Both the position numbers and the translations under genes were made by a program. From positions 1 to 64,000 of the forward strand of contig JAUSLV010000022.1 of assembly GCA_030645495.1 (NCBI GenBank): a stretch of DNA of 64,000 nt, read 5' to 3'. The number at the start of each line of letters is the position of its first letter. The stretch's first letter is position 1. The notes under the pieces were generated by a model, which searched no databases, was not told the DNA's origin, and was given only the letters and a program-made list of their open reading frames with translations. Of the stretch, positions 27,596-35,539 are shown piece after piece. This DNA is from Actinomycetota bacterium (GTDB taxonomy: Bacteria; Actinomycetota; Acidimicrobiia; Acidimicrobiales; Ilumatobacteraceae).

Positions 27596-28039
27596 CTACT
27601 TGGCGACGACCTCGACCGTGATCGGGAATTCGACGTCGTGGTGCAGTTTGGCGGCCACCTGGTAGGTACCGGTGGTCTTGATGTGATCGACGTGCAACTT
27701 CTTGCGGTCGAGCGCCACGCCGGCCTGCGCCTCGACGGCGGCAGCCACGTCGGAGGACGTGACCGAGCCGAACAGGCGACCCTCGGCGCCGGCCTTCACC
27801 TTGATGGTGAAGGTCTTGGCGACGAGCGCCTTGGCGACGGTCTGGGCGCTCTCACGATCCTGCGCATCGCGCAGGTCGCGGGCACGGCGCATGGAAGCGG
27901 CCTGGGAGACCGCACCATCGGTGGCCTTGAGGGCATGGCCCTTGGGCAGCAGGAAGTTGCGAGCATGGCCATCGGCCACCTCGACGATGTCGCCACGCTT
28001 GCCGAGGCCCTTGCGGTCGGAACGAAGGATGAGCTTCAT
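27596..28039 (-). CDS. rplI: 50S ribosomal protein L9
   Basis: The 147-residue protein has the L9 N-terminal rRNA-binding domain (MKLILRSDRKGLGKRGDIVE, and VADGHARNFLLPKGHA), a connecting helix and the C-terminal domain (LFGSVTSSDVAAAVEAQ). The length is normal. Its start is two bases after the rpsR stop, so it is co-translated with S18. It lies between rpsR and dnaB, the standard bacterial order. Confidence 0.97.
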   Translation of the reverse strand: MKLILRSDRKGLGKRGDIVEVADGHARNFLLPKGHALKATDGAVSQAASMRRARDLRDAQDRESAQTVAKALVAKTFTIKVKAGAEGRLFGSVTSSDVAAAVEAQAGVALDRKKLHVDHIKTTGTYQVAAKLHHDVEFPITVEVVAK

Positions 28040-28041
28040 GA

Positions 28042-28470
28042 TCAGGCCTCCACTTCGTCGGTGCCGAGTTCCTCGACCTCTGCGGACTCGACCTCGGTGG
28101 CCTCGACCTGGCTCTCACGAACCTGATCCTCACCACGCTCGCGACGGTTGTCGCCATCGCGGGGCGGCCGCGAGGTGCGGGTCTGGGCGACGCGCTTGGT
28201 GTAGGGCAGCAGGGCCATTTCGCGCGAGTTCTTGATCGCCAGCGCGATGTCGCGCTGCTGCTGGACGGTGTTGCCCGTGACCCGACGGTTGCGGATCTTG
28301 GAGCGGTCGCTCACGAAGCGCGAGAGCAGGTTGACGTCCTTGTAGTCGACGTACTCCACCTTGTCGGTGAGGAGGATGCTCGTCTTCTTCTTGAACTTCT
28401 TCGGGTTGGCCCCGTCTTTGGGCGCCCTCGGCTTGGACTTCTTGTTGTTGCTGTTGTTGTTATTGGCCAT
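28042..28470 (-). CDS. rpsR: 30S ribosomal protein S18 with N- and C-terminal extensions
   Basis: Residues about 27-93 form the S18 core: a [19 protein letters not shown] stretch, [20 protein letters not shown], and [10 protein letters not shown]18 is normally 75 to 90 residues; this one is 142. The N-terminus has an Asn/Lys-rich tail ([13 protein letters not shown]). The C-terminus, after residue 95, is about 47 residues, first basic and then strongly acidic ([20 protein letters not shown]). The extensions are in frame and end at a normal stop two bases before rplI, so this is not a frameshift. It lies in the rpsF-ssb-rpsR-rplI operon. Confidence 0.95.
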   Translation of the reverse strand: MANNNNSNNKKSKPRAPKDGANPKKFKKKTSILLTDKVEYVDYKDVNLLSRFVSDRSKIRNRRVTGNTVQQQRDIALAIKNSREMALLPYTKRVAQTRTSRPPRDGDNRRERGEDQVRESQVEATEVESAEVEELGTDEVEA

Positions 28471-28503
28471 CGGTCAATGCTTTCTCGGAAATCTCGAACT
28501 GGG

Positions 28504-28962
28504 TCAGAACGGCTCTTCGTCGCCGTACACAGGATCAGGAGCGCGGCCGCCGCCGCTGCTGGCACCACCACTGCTGCTGCCGCCACCGCTACCGCCGGCG
28601 CCGCCATCGCGAGCGATCTTCTCGATCTCGACGCGGGCCCACCGCAGGGACGGACCGATCTCGTCGGCGTTGACTTCGACGACGGAACGCTTTTCGCCTT
28701 CCTTCGTCTCGTACGAACGCTGTTCGAGGCGGCCGGTGACGACGATGCGGTGGCCCTTGTTGAGGGATGCCGCAGCGTTCTCGCCGAGCGTGCCCCAAGC
28801 GACGACGTTGAAGAACGACGTCTGTTCCTGCCACTCGTTGTTCACCTGGTACCGGCGGCTGACAGCGAGGCCGAAACTGGCCACGCCGCGCCCACCAGTG
28901 GTGAAGCGGAGTTCGGGATCCTTGGTGACATTGCCCACGAGGGTGACTGAGTTGTCGGCCAT
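28504..28962 (-). CDS. ssb: Single-stranded DNA-binding protein
   Basis: The 152-residue protein has an OB fold: NSVTLVGNVTKDPELRFT at the N-terminus, FFNVVAWGTLGENAAASL, and KGHRIVVTGRLEQRSYE. A Gly/Ser linker follows, and the C-terminus is acidic, ending YGDEEPF. This matches the protein-interaction tip (DDIPF in E. coli), with Pro-Phe retained. It lies between rpsF and rpsR as in most bacteria. It coats ssDNA during replication and binds partner proteins through the tip. Confidence 0.96.
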   Translation of the reverse strand: MADNSVTLVGNVTKDPELRFTTGGRGVASFGLAVSRRYQVNNEWQEQTSFFNVVAWGTLGENAAASLNKGHRIVVTGRLEQRSYETKEGEKRSVVEVNADEIGPSLRWARVEIEKIARDGGAGGSGGGSSSGGASSGGGRAPDPVYGDEEPF

Positions 28963-29006
28963 GGTGGTGGCTCCTTACGGAAGAGGTGGCGTGGTGCCGG
29001 GGAGGA

Positions 29007-29333
29007 TCAGGCCGGAACCGTGATGCCGCGGCGTGCCGCCTCGGCATCGGGCAGACGCAGCAGCTTGTGGCGCACCACGTCGTCGGCGATACGGAGTGAA
29101 CGCTCGAAGTCATCGAGGGCACCACCAGGGGCCACCACGTTCATGACGGCGTAGTAGCCGTACTCCTTCTTGTTGATGGGGTAGGCGAACTGGCGCCGGC
29201 CCCACCACTCGGGCTTGCCGTGAACACTGCCGCCGGCTTTGGTGATGGAGTCGGTGACCGACTTCACCCACGCCTGGGCAGCAGGCTCTTCGAGATCACC
29301 GCTGAGGATGATCATGAACTCGTACGCACGCAT
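29007..29333 (-). CDS. rpsF: 30S ribosomal protein S6
   Basis: The 108-residue protein starts MRAYEFMIILSGDLEE and has the S6 core WWGRRQFAYPINKKEYGYY, with ending DDVVRHKLLRL. The length is normal. The start at 29333 was chosen because GGGAGG lies about ten bases upstream and the protein begins as in other S6. It is the first gene of the rpsF-ssb-rpsR-rplI-dnaB run. S6 pairs with S18 on the 30S platform. Confidence 0.96.
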   Translation of the reverse strand: MRAYEFMIILSGDLEEPAAQAWVKSVTDSITKAGGSVHGKPEWWGRRQFAYPINKKEYGYYAVMNVVAPGGALDDFERSLRIADDVVRHKLLRLPDAEAARRGITVPA

Positions 29334-29356
29334 CACGCGTGTTACCTCCCTTCGGA

Positions 29357-29388
29357 CCCGGGGGTTTCCCGGGGCCCCTTCATGGGGC
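29357..29388 (-). promoter_or_regulatory. GC-rich hairpins in the rpsF leader
   Basis: Two short inverted repeats lie just upstream of the rpsF ribosome-binding site: CCCGGG at 29357-29362 with CCCGGG at 29368-29373, and GCCCC/GGGGC at 29374-29388. Many bacteria have an S6:S18-binding leader at this place that controls the operon by feedback. Whether this one folds into that motif is not established from sequence alone. Confidence 0.35.
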
Positions 29389-29516
29389 AGGGCCAATATG
29401 ACCTGCGGAGTGTATCGGGCTTTCCGGCAGAGCAGGACGGGCAGGTACGCATGAGGGCAGCGTGGCACGGGGGTCTCACAAGGTTTCCGGAGCGGTGCAT
29501 CGGGTACGGTGCGACC

Positions 29517-30089
29517 GTGGACCTGCATGCCTGGATGACAGCCGATCTCGCCGCCGTGCGCAGCAAGTTGTTCGACACCGTCGTGCGGCTGGTGCCTCGC
29601 GACCGCTGGCACGAGCAGGCCGACGGCGGTGGCGCCACGCTGGCCGGGCTGTTGCTGCACGTTGCCCGCCACCAAGACCTCGCCGTCAACACCGTGATCC
29701 GCAACCATCCGGCGCTGTTCCTCGCCCATCGCGAGGCCCTCGGCCTGGCCGACCACCCGCTGTCGGTCGGCCTGTCGGAAGCCGAGGATCGAGCGGCCAC
29801 CGCCCACGTGCAACCCGGCCCGCTGTTGCACTACCTCACCACGGTGTTCGACCAGACCGCCGAGTGGCTGCAGCCGTTGGGGTCGCTGGTGCTCGACATC
29901 GAACCGAACACCGACCACCGCCTCACGCACCACGCCGGCCTCGACCGCGCCGAGCTGCCCTGGCTGTACGGCATGTGGGAGGGCAAGCAGCTGTGGTGGT
30001 TCGTGCAGTGGCCCGTGATCGGCCACGGCCACGCGCACGCGGGTGAGGCGATCAGCATCCGCAACCGGATGGGCCTCAGCCCGTTCTGA
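29517..30089 (+). CDS. DinB-like four-helix protein
   Basis: With a GTG start the protein has 190 residues; an ATG at 29535 would shorten it by six. Histidines that fit a DinB/YfiT-type metal site are present in LLLHVARHQDLAVN (about residues 45-58) and in VIGHGHAHAGEAISIRN near the C-terminus. The helical content and HxxxH-type spacing resemble the DinB/mycothiol-dependent enzyme superfamily, whose members transfer small thiols or are of unknown function. It is divergent from rpsF, sharing a promoter region of about 180 bases, and its function is not known. Confidence 0.65.
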   Translation: MDLHAWMTADLAAVRSKLFDTVVRLVPRDRWHEQADGGGATLAGLLLHVARHQDLAVNTVIRNHPALFLAHREALGLADHPLSVGLSEAEDRAATAHVQPGPLLHYLTTVFDQTAEWLQPLGSLVLDIEPNTDHRLTHHAGLDRAELPWLYGMWEGKQLWWFVQWPVIGHGHAHAGEAISIRNRMGLSPF

Positions 30090-30112
30090 GCGTTGTTGTT
30101 CGCGAGGGCGGG

Positions 30113-30520
30113 TCAGGACGAGCGGCGCACACGGGCGTGGCCGTGGCCCACGGGCAGCACGCGCAACAGGTGGTGCCACTTGCAGGCGACACACGCTTCC
30201 ACCACGTAGGCGGTGAGTTCGTCGGGGCGCGCGTTGAGCTGCTTCAGCTCGGCGGCGCTGCTGATGCAGCGACCATGCGCGGGTAGCCGTGCCCCGAACA
30301 CGTAGGTGACCAGACGCAACTCTTCGTCGCCGCAGATCGGGCAGGCGACCGATGCCGGCGACCCGAGGTTGCGGGCCGCGCGGATCAGCTCGGGGTGCGC
30401 GTCGCACACCTGATCCTGGCGCAGGCGACCGCGCTTGAATTCGTTGATCAGGTGTCGGCGCGACAGTCGGTGATCGACCACCCCCGGGGTGCCACGCAAT
30501 GCGCCCGTTCCGAACGTCAT
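30113..30520 (-). CDS. DUF5318 zinc-ribbon-like actinobacterial protein
   Basis: The 135-residue protein has CPICGDEELRLVTYVFG and VEACVACKWHHLLRVLPV, two CxxC pairs that would bind one zinc. The length and pattern match DUF5318, a protein conserved in actinobacteria and typically located close to rpsF, as here. The start MTFGTGALRGTPG at 30520 was preferred to an ATG 57 bases further upstream because it gives the usual N-terminus. Its function is unknown. Confidence 0.78.
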   Translation of the reverse strand: MTFGTGALRGTPGVVDHRLSRRHLINEFKRGRLRQDQVCDAHPELIRAARNLGSPASVACPICGDEELRLVTYVFGARLPAHGRCISSAAELKQLNARPDELTAYVVEACVACKWHHLLRVLPVGHGHARVRRSS

Positions 30521-30608
30521 GCTCGCTGAGGCTAGCGGTGATGGCATACCCCGTGGCCCGCGGCCGTCATCCCCCAACAGGTGTCACAGGCACGCCACAC
30601 TGTGGGGC

Positions 30609-31190
30609 ATGAACATCTCGTACGGCGCCAACGTGGCCGACGACGGCGAGCTGCGCCTGTGCGGTGACGTGGCCGGCAAGCGGGTCATCGAACTGGGTGT
30701 GGGCAGCCCGCCGAACTCGGTCGCGATGGCACTGCAAGGCGCCAAGGCGATGGCTCTCGACCCCGACCCGCGCGCCATCGCCGGGCTGCGCGCCACCGCC
30801 GACCGCGCCGAGGTGAAGGTGGAGTGTCACCAGGCCGACCTGGCCGACCTGGGCTTCGCCACCAGCGCCTCGGTGGAACTCGTGATCGCGGCCCACTCGC
30901 TGAGCGCCAGCGACGACCTGCCGCGCCTGATGCGCCAGGTGCACCGAGTGCTGAAGCCGGGCGCGCCGTTCGTGGTGGCCACCACCCATCCGGTGGCGGT
31001 GATGTTCGCACAGGACCGCACTGCCACCCACGTCTACGCGCACGGGGTGCACAGTTTCAGCGAGCTGTACATGGCGTTCGAACGGTCGAACTTCCGGCTC
31101 GACATGGTGGCCGAACTGTTCGACCACCGCGTTCGCGAACCCCTGTGCCCCTCGGTGCTCGTGGTGCGCGCCCGCAAGCAAGGTGTCTAG
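30609..31190 (+). CDS. Class I SAM-dependent methyltransferase
   Basis: The 193-residue protein has the SAM-binding motif I VIELGVGSPPNSVAMAL (residues about 25-41), an acidic motif II (MALDPDPRAI), and a motif around LVIAAHSLSASDDLPRLM, followed by VLKPGAPFVVAT. It belongs to the Methyltransf_11-type family, but its substrate cannot be assigned. It is divergent from the DUF5318 gene, with 88 bases between starts. Nothing else suggests a pathway. Confidence 0.8.
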   Translation: MNISYGANVADDGELRLCGDVAGKRVIELGVGSPPNSVAMALQGAKAMALDPDPRAIAGLRATADRAEVKVECHQADLADLGFATSASVELVIAAHSLSASDDLPRLMRQVHRVLKPGAPFVVATTHPVAVMFAQDRTATHVYAHGVHSFSELYMAFERSNFRLDMVAELFDHRVREPLCPSVLVVRARKQGV

Positions 31191-31352
31191 GTCAGCAAGG
31201 TGTCCTGACTCGGGGCGCCGGTTGACGTAGACATACGACCAGCTTTCGAGTCGGCGTCGCTCAACGCCGAGCGCATTTCCGTGGCCCGCTTGACGGCACC
31301 AGCTCGGCCGAGCACCGACCACCAAGCACCCAGCGACGAACGGGCTGACGTG

Positions 31353-31370
31353 CGTAACGTAGACGTTACG
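31353..31370. promoter_or_regulatory. Perfect palindrome upstream of the HTH protein, likely autoregulatory operator
   Basis: CGTAACGT (31353-31360) and ACGTTACG (31363-31370) form a perfect eight-base inverted repeat with a two-base spacer. It lies 15 bases before the ATG of the Xre-type protein, which is where such antitoxins usually repress their own promoter. Confidence 0.6.
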
Positions 31371-31385
31371 GCTACGCTCAAGAGC

Positions 31386-31745
31386 ATGGCAGCGACACAG
31401 ACCGGCGCGGAGCGCTACTTCGCTCGTCGCCTCGAGGATCCTGAGTACCGCCAGGCGTTTGAGGAAGCACGCGAGCGAATCGAGCAGATCGATTCGGTGA
31501 TTCGCGTCTTGGATGCACGTCGCGAGGAACTCCATCTCACGAAGGCCGAGCTGGCTCGACGTGCTGGGGTGAAGCCGGAGGCGATCCGCCGTCTTTTCTC
31601 GGCGGAGCGGCCGAACCCGACGCTCACGACCCTTGTGGCGCTCGCCGAAGCTCTGGAGCTGGAGGTCCTGCCAACCCGCCGACGGGGAGCTTCAACTACA
31701 CGAGCACGGTCCGCCGCTTCTGGAACTCGGCGCCGTAGCGCATGA
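31386..31745 (+). CDS. Xre-family HTH protein, probable antitoxin
   Basis: The 119-residue protein has an N-terminal helical region and a helix-turn-helix of the Xre/Cro type: LTKAELARRAGVKPEAIRRLF followed by LTTLVALAEALELEVLP. Its short length and the palindrome just upstream fit a DNA-binding antitoxin. The C-terminus is Arg/Ser-rich. The gene ends 50 bases inside the 3' end of the convergent RelE/HigB-like gene. The surrounding coding sequence has less extreme GC third positions than its neighbours, consistent with acquisition. Confidence 0.8.
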   Translation: MAATQTGAERYFARRLEDPEYRQAFEEARERIEQIDSVIRVLDARREELHLTKAELARRAGVKPEAIRRLFSAERPNPTLTTLVALAEALELEVLPTRRRGASTTRARSAASGTRRRSA

Positions 31746-32133
31746 CCCGCCGGTAGTCCCTCGGGTGAGCCGCCGTGCGCGGAGCCTTTGACAATCCGTC
31801 GATGCAGACGATGCTTGAGCCCCCGAGATCCTCAGCGTCGCGCTCCAAGACGCAGAAGAGCCGGTGGTTCATGCCGCCACCCTGGACACGGACCTCGAAG
31901 TAGCCGGCCATGTCGTCGTGCATCGCCTCCCACTTGCCGCCACCCGAGAAGGAAGGCGGTGGCGCTGCGGCCACAGCGTCCAGGACGGCGTGGATCTCTG
32001 CCGCGACCTTTGCGGGGATCGAGTCGAGAAACTCCATCGCCGGCACAGTGCGCTCAGCGTCGTCAGCCTCGTCGCGCTGAAAGAAGTGGATGCTCCACGG
32101 CGTCGCCGGCGTCTTCCGGGAGGTGACGGTCAT
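31696..32133 (-). CDS. RelE/HigB-like protein, probable toxin, convergent with the Xre gene
   Basis: The 145-residue protein resembles phage Gp49/HigB-like RelE-superfamily proteins: FLDSIPAKVAAEIHAVLDAV (helical N-terminal part), KWEAMHDDMAGYFEVRVQ, NHRLFCVLERD, and a C-terminal basic region DYRRVMRYGAEFQKRR. RelE-superfamily toxins cleave mRNA at the ribosome. The ATG at 32133 begins MTVTSRKTPATPW. The two genes are tail to tail and share 50 bases, which is unusual because toxin and antitoxin genes are normally co-directional. The pairing is inferred. Confidence 0.68.
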   Translation of the reverse strand: MTVTSRKTPATPWSIHFFQRDEADDAERTVPAMEFLDSIPAKVAAEIHAVLDAVAAAPPPSFSGGGKWEAMHDDMAGYFEVRVQGGGMNHRLFCVLERDAEDLGGSSIVCIDGLSKAPRTAAHPRDYRRVMRYGAEFQKRRTVLV

Positions 32134-32424
32134 CTGTTCACAACTCCGTCTCATCGGCCTCGACGCCGCCCCGTGAGGCGCAGGGTCCGAGCGTCTCGGC
32201 CAGGCGCTCAATCGTACCGGTCGCTCAGCCCACCTCCTGGCGACCTGGCGCAGCACCATGGTCAGCGATCCGGTCGGGATCGCGCCCGGTCGAAGCCGTC
32301 GGCGAACATCGTCTCGTCACCCGTCACCACATCCAGGAACAGCAATGACGTCACCGCGGCGATCGCAGACCTCTGTATCACCTCACCCGATCCCGATCGG
32401 TGAATCGAGGCTAGGCAGCGGGGC
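32134..32424. other. Gene-free stretch of 291 bases
   Basis: No convincing reading frame, RNA gene or repeat was seen here. It separates the toxin-like gene from the end of the GGDEF-EAL gene; its GC content is somewhat lower than in the flanking genes. Confidence 0.5.
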
Positions 32425-35400
32425 TCACACCAGTGAGTACTCGGCCGCCACCAACTCGGCGGGGCGCGGACGGCCGAACAAGTAGCCCTGGCCACGGTCG
32501 CAACCGATCTCGCGCAGCCGTGCCAGTTGCAGCGGTGTCTCCACGCCTTCGGCAACCACCGACAGGCCCAACGAGTGGCCGAGCTTCACCACCGCCTCCA
32601 CGATCGTGGAGTCCTCGGAGTCGATCCCCAACCCGTTGACGAACGTGCGATCGACCTTGATCGCCTCCACCGGAAACCGCTTCAAGTAGGTGAGCGACGA
32701 GTAGCCCGTGCCGAAGTCGTCGACCGCGAGATGCAGGCCAAGGCTGCGCAGTTCGCGCAGCGCGATGGTGGCCGCCTTCACGTCGGCCATCAGGGCGGTC
32801 TCGGTGATCTCCAGCCACAACGCAGAAGCCGACACACCGGCCTGCACCAAGGCGTCGGACACCACGTCGACGAGGTGGCCGCTCATCAGCTGCCGCACGC
32901 TCACGTTCACCGACACCGACAGGTCGGCGAAGCGCCGATTGCTGTTGCGCCACTGACCCAACTGCGCGAGCGACGCGCGCAGCACCGCCGCGCCCACCTC
33001 GCCGATGAGGCCGGTCTCCTCGGCCATCGGCAGGAACTGGTCGGGGCCGAGCAGACCGCGATCGGGATGGCGCCAGCGGGCCAACACCTCGAACCCGACG
33101 AGATGGCCGTTGCCCAACTGCACGATCGGTTGGTAGTAGGGCACGATCTCGCCGCGCTCGAGACCTCGGCGCAACTCGTTGGTGGTGCGCAACGTGAGCA
33201 CGGTGGCGTCGTGGCTGCCGGGCGAGAACACCTCCACACGGTCGCGGCCACGCGCCTTCGCGCGGTACATCGCCGCGTCGGCATCGCGCATCATCTCCGA
33301 GGTGGTGACACCCTCACGGTCCGACAACGTGATGCCGATGCTCGCCGTCACGAACAGTTCGGCTCCTTCGATCACCAGCGGCTTGGCGATCTCCGCGCGC
33401 AACCGCTCGGCCACGTCGAGCGGGTCGTATGCGCCGCTGACGTCGCGGAGCATGACGATGAACTCGTCGCCGCCGAAGCGGCCGAGCATGTCGCGATCGC
33501 GCACCACCGAACGAAGGCGCTCGCTCATCGCCTGCAGCAACTGATCGCCGGCCCCGTGACCGAGGCTGTCGTTGATCACCTTGAAGTTGTCGAGGTCGAT
33601 GAACAACATCGCGATCGAACCCGCCTCGGCCGTCTCCAGGTACACGCCCAACCGTTCCAAGAAGCGGAACCGGTTGGGCAGGCCGGTGAGGCCGTCGTGC
33701 GAGGCTGCCCACTCGAGGCGCTCCTCGTTGTGCCGCTGTTCGGTGACGTCCTCGATGTGCGAGATCGCCAGCGAACCGCCCTCACCGTCGTCCATCACCG
33801 ACACCCACGTGCGCGCCCACACCACACCGCCATCGCCGCGCAGGTAACGCCGCTCGACCCGGTAGTTGTCGACGTCGGTCTCACCGACTTGCGCGAGCAC
33901 CATCGCGGTGCGCTGCCAATCGTCGGGGTGGCTGATTTCCTCGACGGTGCGTCCGACCAGATCGTCGCGAGGGCGGCCGAGCATCCGCACCAGCGACTCG
34001 TTGACGTCGAGGATCAACCCGCCGACCGACGACGACAACGCCATGCCCGTCGGGGCGCCGTGGAACGCAAGGCGGAACCGCTCGCGGGCACGCTCGAAAC
34101 GGCTGGCCTCCTCCACACGCTGGGTGACGTCACGCAGCGCCAACACCACGCGGTCGGGGTTGCGCAGTGGCAGGTTCGAATCGCCTTCCAGCAGCACCTT
34201 CGAGCCATCGGGCCGGTGGAACGTGAGCGTGGGGTTGGCCATCGGCGCCCCCGTGTGCAGTTGCCGCCACAGTTCCAGGAGTTGGGGGCGGTCGGGTTCC
34301 TCGAACAGGTCGGTGAAGTACCGGCCGAGCATCTGGTCGCGGTCGAGGCCGGTGAGCACCATCGCCGGCCCGTTGACCTCGCGGATGCGACCTCCACGGC
34401 TGAGCACCACCACGGCCGATGGCAGATCGTCGAGCAACGCGCGTAGCTCCTCCTGCGTCTGCTGCAGCTCACCGATGTTGTCGTGCAGTTGCCGCGCCCA
34501 CTCGCGCGACTGGTGATACCCGGCCACCTGCGTCGCCAGCCACAGCACACCCAGCATCATGCCGATGCCCGCGGCAACGGCGGTGGGTCGCTCTTGGTGC
34601 ACCACGTAGCGCCAGGTGGCCACCCACAGACCGACGGCCACCGAGCCGTGCACCAGCGCCAACCTTCCCAAGGTCGGTCGCGCTGGTTCCATCCGGCCGC
34701 CTGCCGGCAGCACCAGCGCTGTGATCAGCGCGAGGTAGCCCACGACCCAGGCGATACCGCCCGCCACCAGGCGCGGGGTGTCGGTGCCGGTGACGGCCCC
34801 GGCGAGCACATCGCCCACCGTCAGCCCCACCGCGCCGACGAACGCGGCGACACGCGCCGGCGACCTCGCCACCAGCAGCAACAGCAACAACATGCTGCAC
34901 ACGAACAGGTCGATCAGCGGGTAGGCCACCACGAAGATCTGCGTGGTGAGCGAGTGCTGCGACGGGTCGCCGAACCAGGAGGAGATCACCAGTTCCCACA
35001 CCATGAACGTGCCGCCGAGCGCGAGCAGCAAGGCGTCGAACAAGTGCACGTAGAGGTTTCGGCGACTGCCGGTGTCGAGGTGGCGGACGAAGAAGGCGAT
35101 GAGCAACAACTCGAACCCGACCGTGCCCGCATCGGCGATCGACGGCCATTGCTCGTCGACCCAGTGCGCCACGTCGAGGCTGATCGACGCTTCGGCCGCC
35201 GCCGACGCGGCGAACGCCCCCACCAGCAGGCGCCAATGGTTGTGTTCCTCGCGTCGCGCACGCCACCACGCGACGCGCATGCCCAGCAGCGACAACCCCA
35301 GCAGCGACAACGCCGTCCAGCGGAAGCCGGCGGCGCGCACGATCTCGCCACTCGCCAGCGCGGCGAACAGCACCACCAGCACGATCGCCAGACCGACCGC

Positions 35401-35475
35401 CGCGACGCGCAGCCCGAGTTGCGCGGACGGCTGGTGCGCACTGCCGTCGGGTTGCGCGTTGCCGTCGGGTTGCAT
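32425..35475 (-). CDS. Membrane GGDEF-EAL protein with two PAS domains
   Basis: The 1,016-residue protein makes and/or degrades cyclic di-GMP. Residues about 20-325 hold many membrane helices of a sensor-like region. PAS domain one spans about 345-460 (LLDDLPSAVVVLSRGGRI) and PAS two about 468-580 (RFRLAFHGAPTGMALSSSVG). The GGDEF domain has RFGGDEF, and RDRD lies five residues before GGDEF, an inhibitory I-site pattern. The EAL domain begins with FEVLAR, an accepted variant of EAL, and has DDFGTGYSSLTYLKRFP. All catalytic motifs look intact, so both activities are possible. The start MQPDGNAQP at 35475 was chosen because the sequence upstream does not resemble protein. Confidence 0.93.
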   Translation of the reverse strand: MQPDGNAQPDGSAHQPSAQLGLRVAAVGLAIVLVVLFAALASGEIVRAAGFRWTALSLLGLSLLGMRVAWWRARREEHNHWRLLVGAFAASAAAEASISLDVAHWVDEQWPSIADAGTVGFELLLIAFFVRHLDTGSRRNLYVHLFDALLLALGGTFMVWELVISSWFGDPSQHSLTTQIFVVAYPLIDLFVCSMLLLLLLVARSPARVAAFVGAVGLTVGDVLAGAVTGTDTPRLVAGGIAWVVGYLALITALVLPAGGRMEPARPTLGRLALVHGSVAVGLWVATWRYVVHQERPTAVAAGIGMMLGVLWLATQVAGYHQSREWARQLHDNIGELQQTQEELRALLDDLPSAVVVLSRGGRIREVNGPAMVLTGLDRDQMLGRYFTDLFEEPDRPQLLELWRQLHTGAPMANPTLTFHRPDGSKVLLEGDSNLPLRNPDRVVLALRDVTQRVEEASRFERARERFRLAFHGAPTGMALSSSVGGLILDVNESLVRMLGRPRDDLVGRTVEEISHPDDWQRTAMVLAQVGETDVDNYRVERRYLRGDGGVVWARTWVSVMDDGEGGSLAISHIEDVTEQRHNEERLEWAASHDGLTGLPNRFRFLERLGVYLETAEAGSIAMLFIDLDNFKVINDSLGHGAGDQLLQAMSERLRSVVRDRDMLGRFGGDEFIVMLRDVSGAYDPLDVAERLRAEIAKPLVIEGAELFVTASIGITLSDREGVTTSEMMRDADAAMYRAKARGRDRVEVFSPGSHDATVLTLRTTNELRRGLERGEIVPYYQPIVQLGNGHLVGFEVLARWRHPDRGLLGPDQFLPMAEETGLIGEVGAAVLRASLAQLGQWRNSNRRFADLSVSVNVSVRQLMSGHLVDVVSDALVQAGVSASALWLEITETALMADVKAATIALRELRSLGLHLAVDDFGTGYSSLTYLKRFPVEAIKVDRTFVNGLGIDSEDSTIVEAVVKLGHSLGLSVVAEGVETPLQLARLREIGCDRGQGYLFGRPRPAELVAAEYSLV

Positions 35476-35539
35476 CGCTCGCGCCCCCCTGTCGTCGGTC
35501 ACGCTCGGTGTTGGCACCGGACCGGACGGCTGGAAGGTA

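Noticed and set aside
30567-31535. A 322-codon minus-strand frame opposite the methyltransferase
   Set aside because: It is His/Gly/Arg-rich and has no domain; the plus strand carries the SAM-binding motif.
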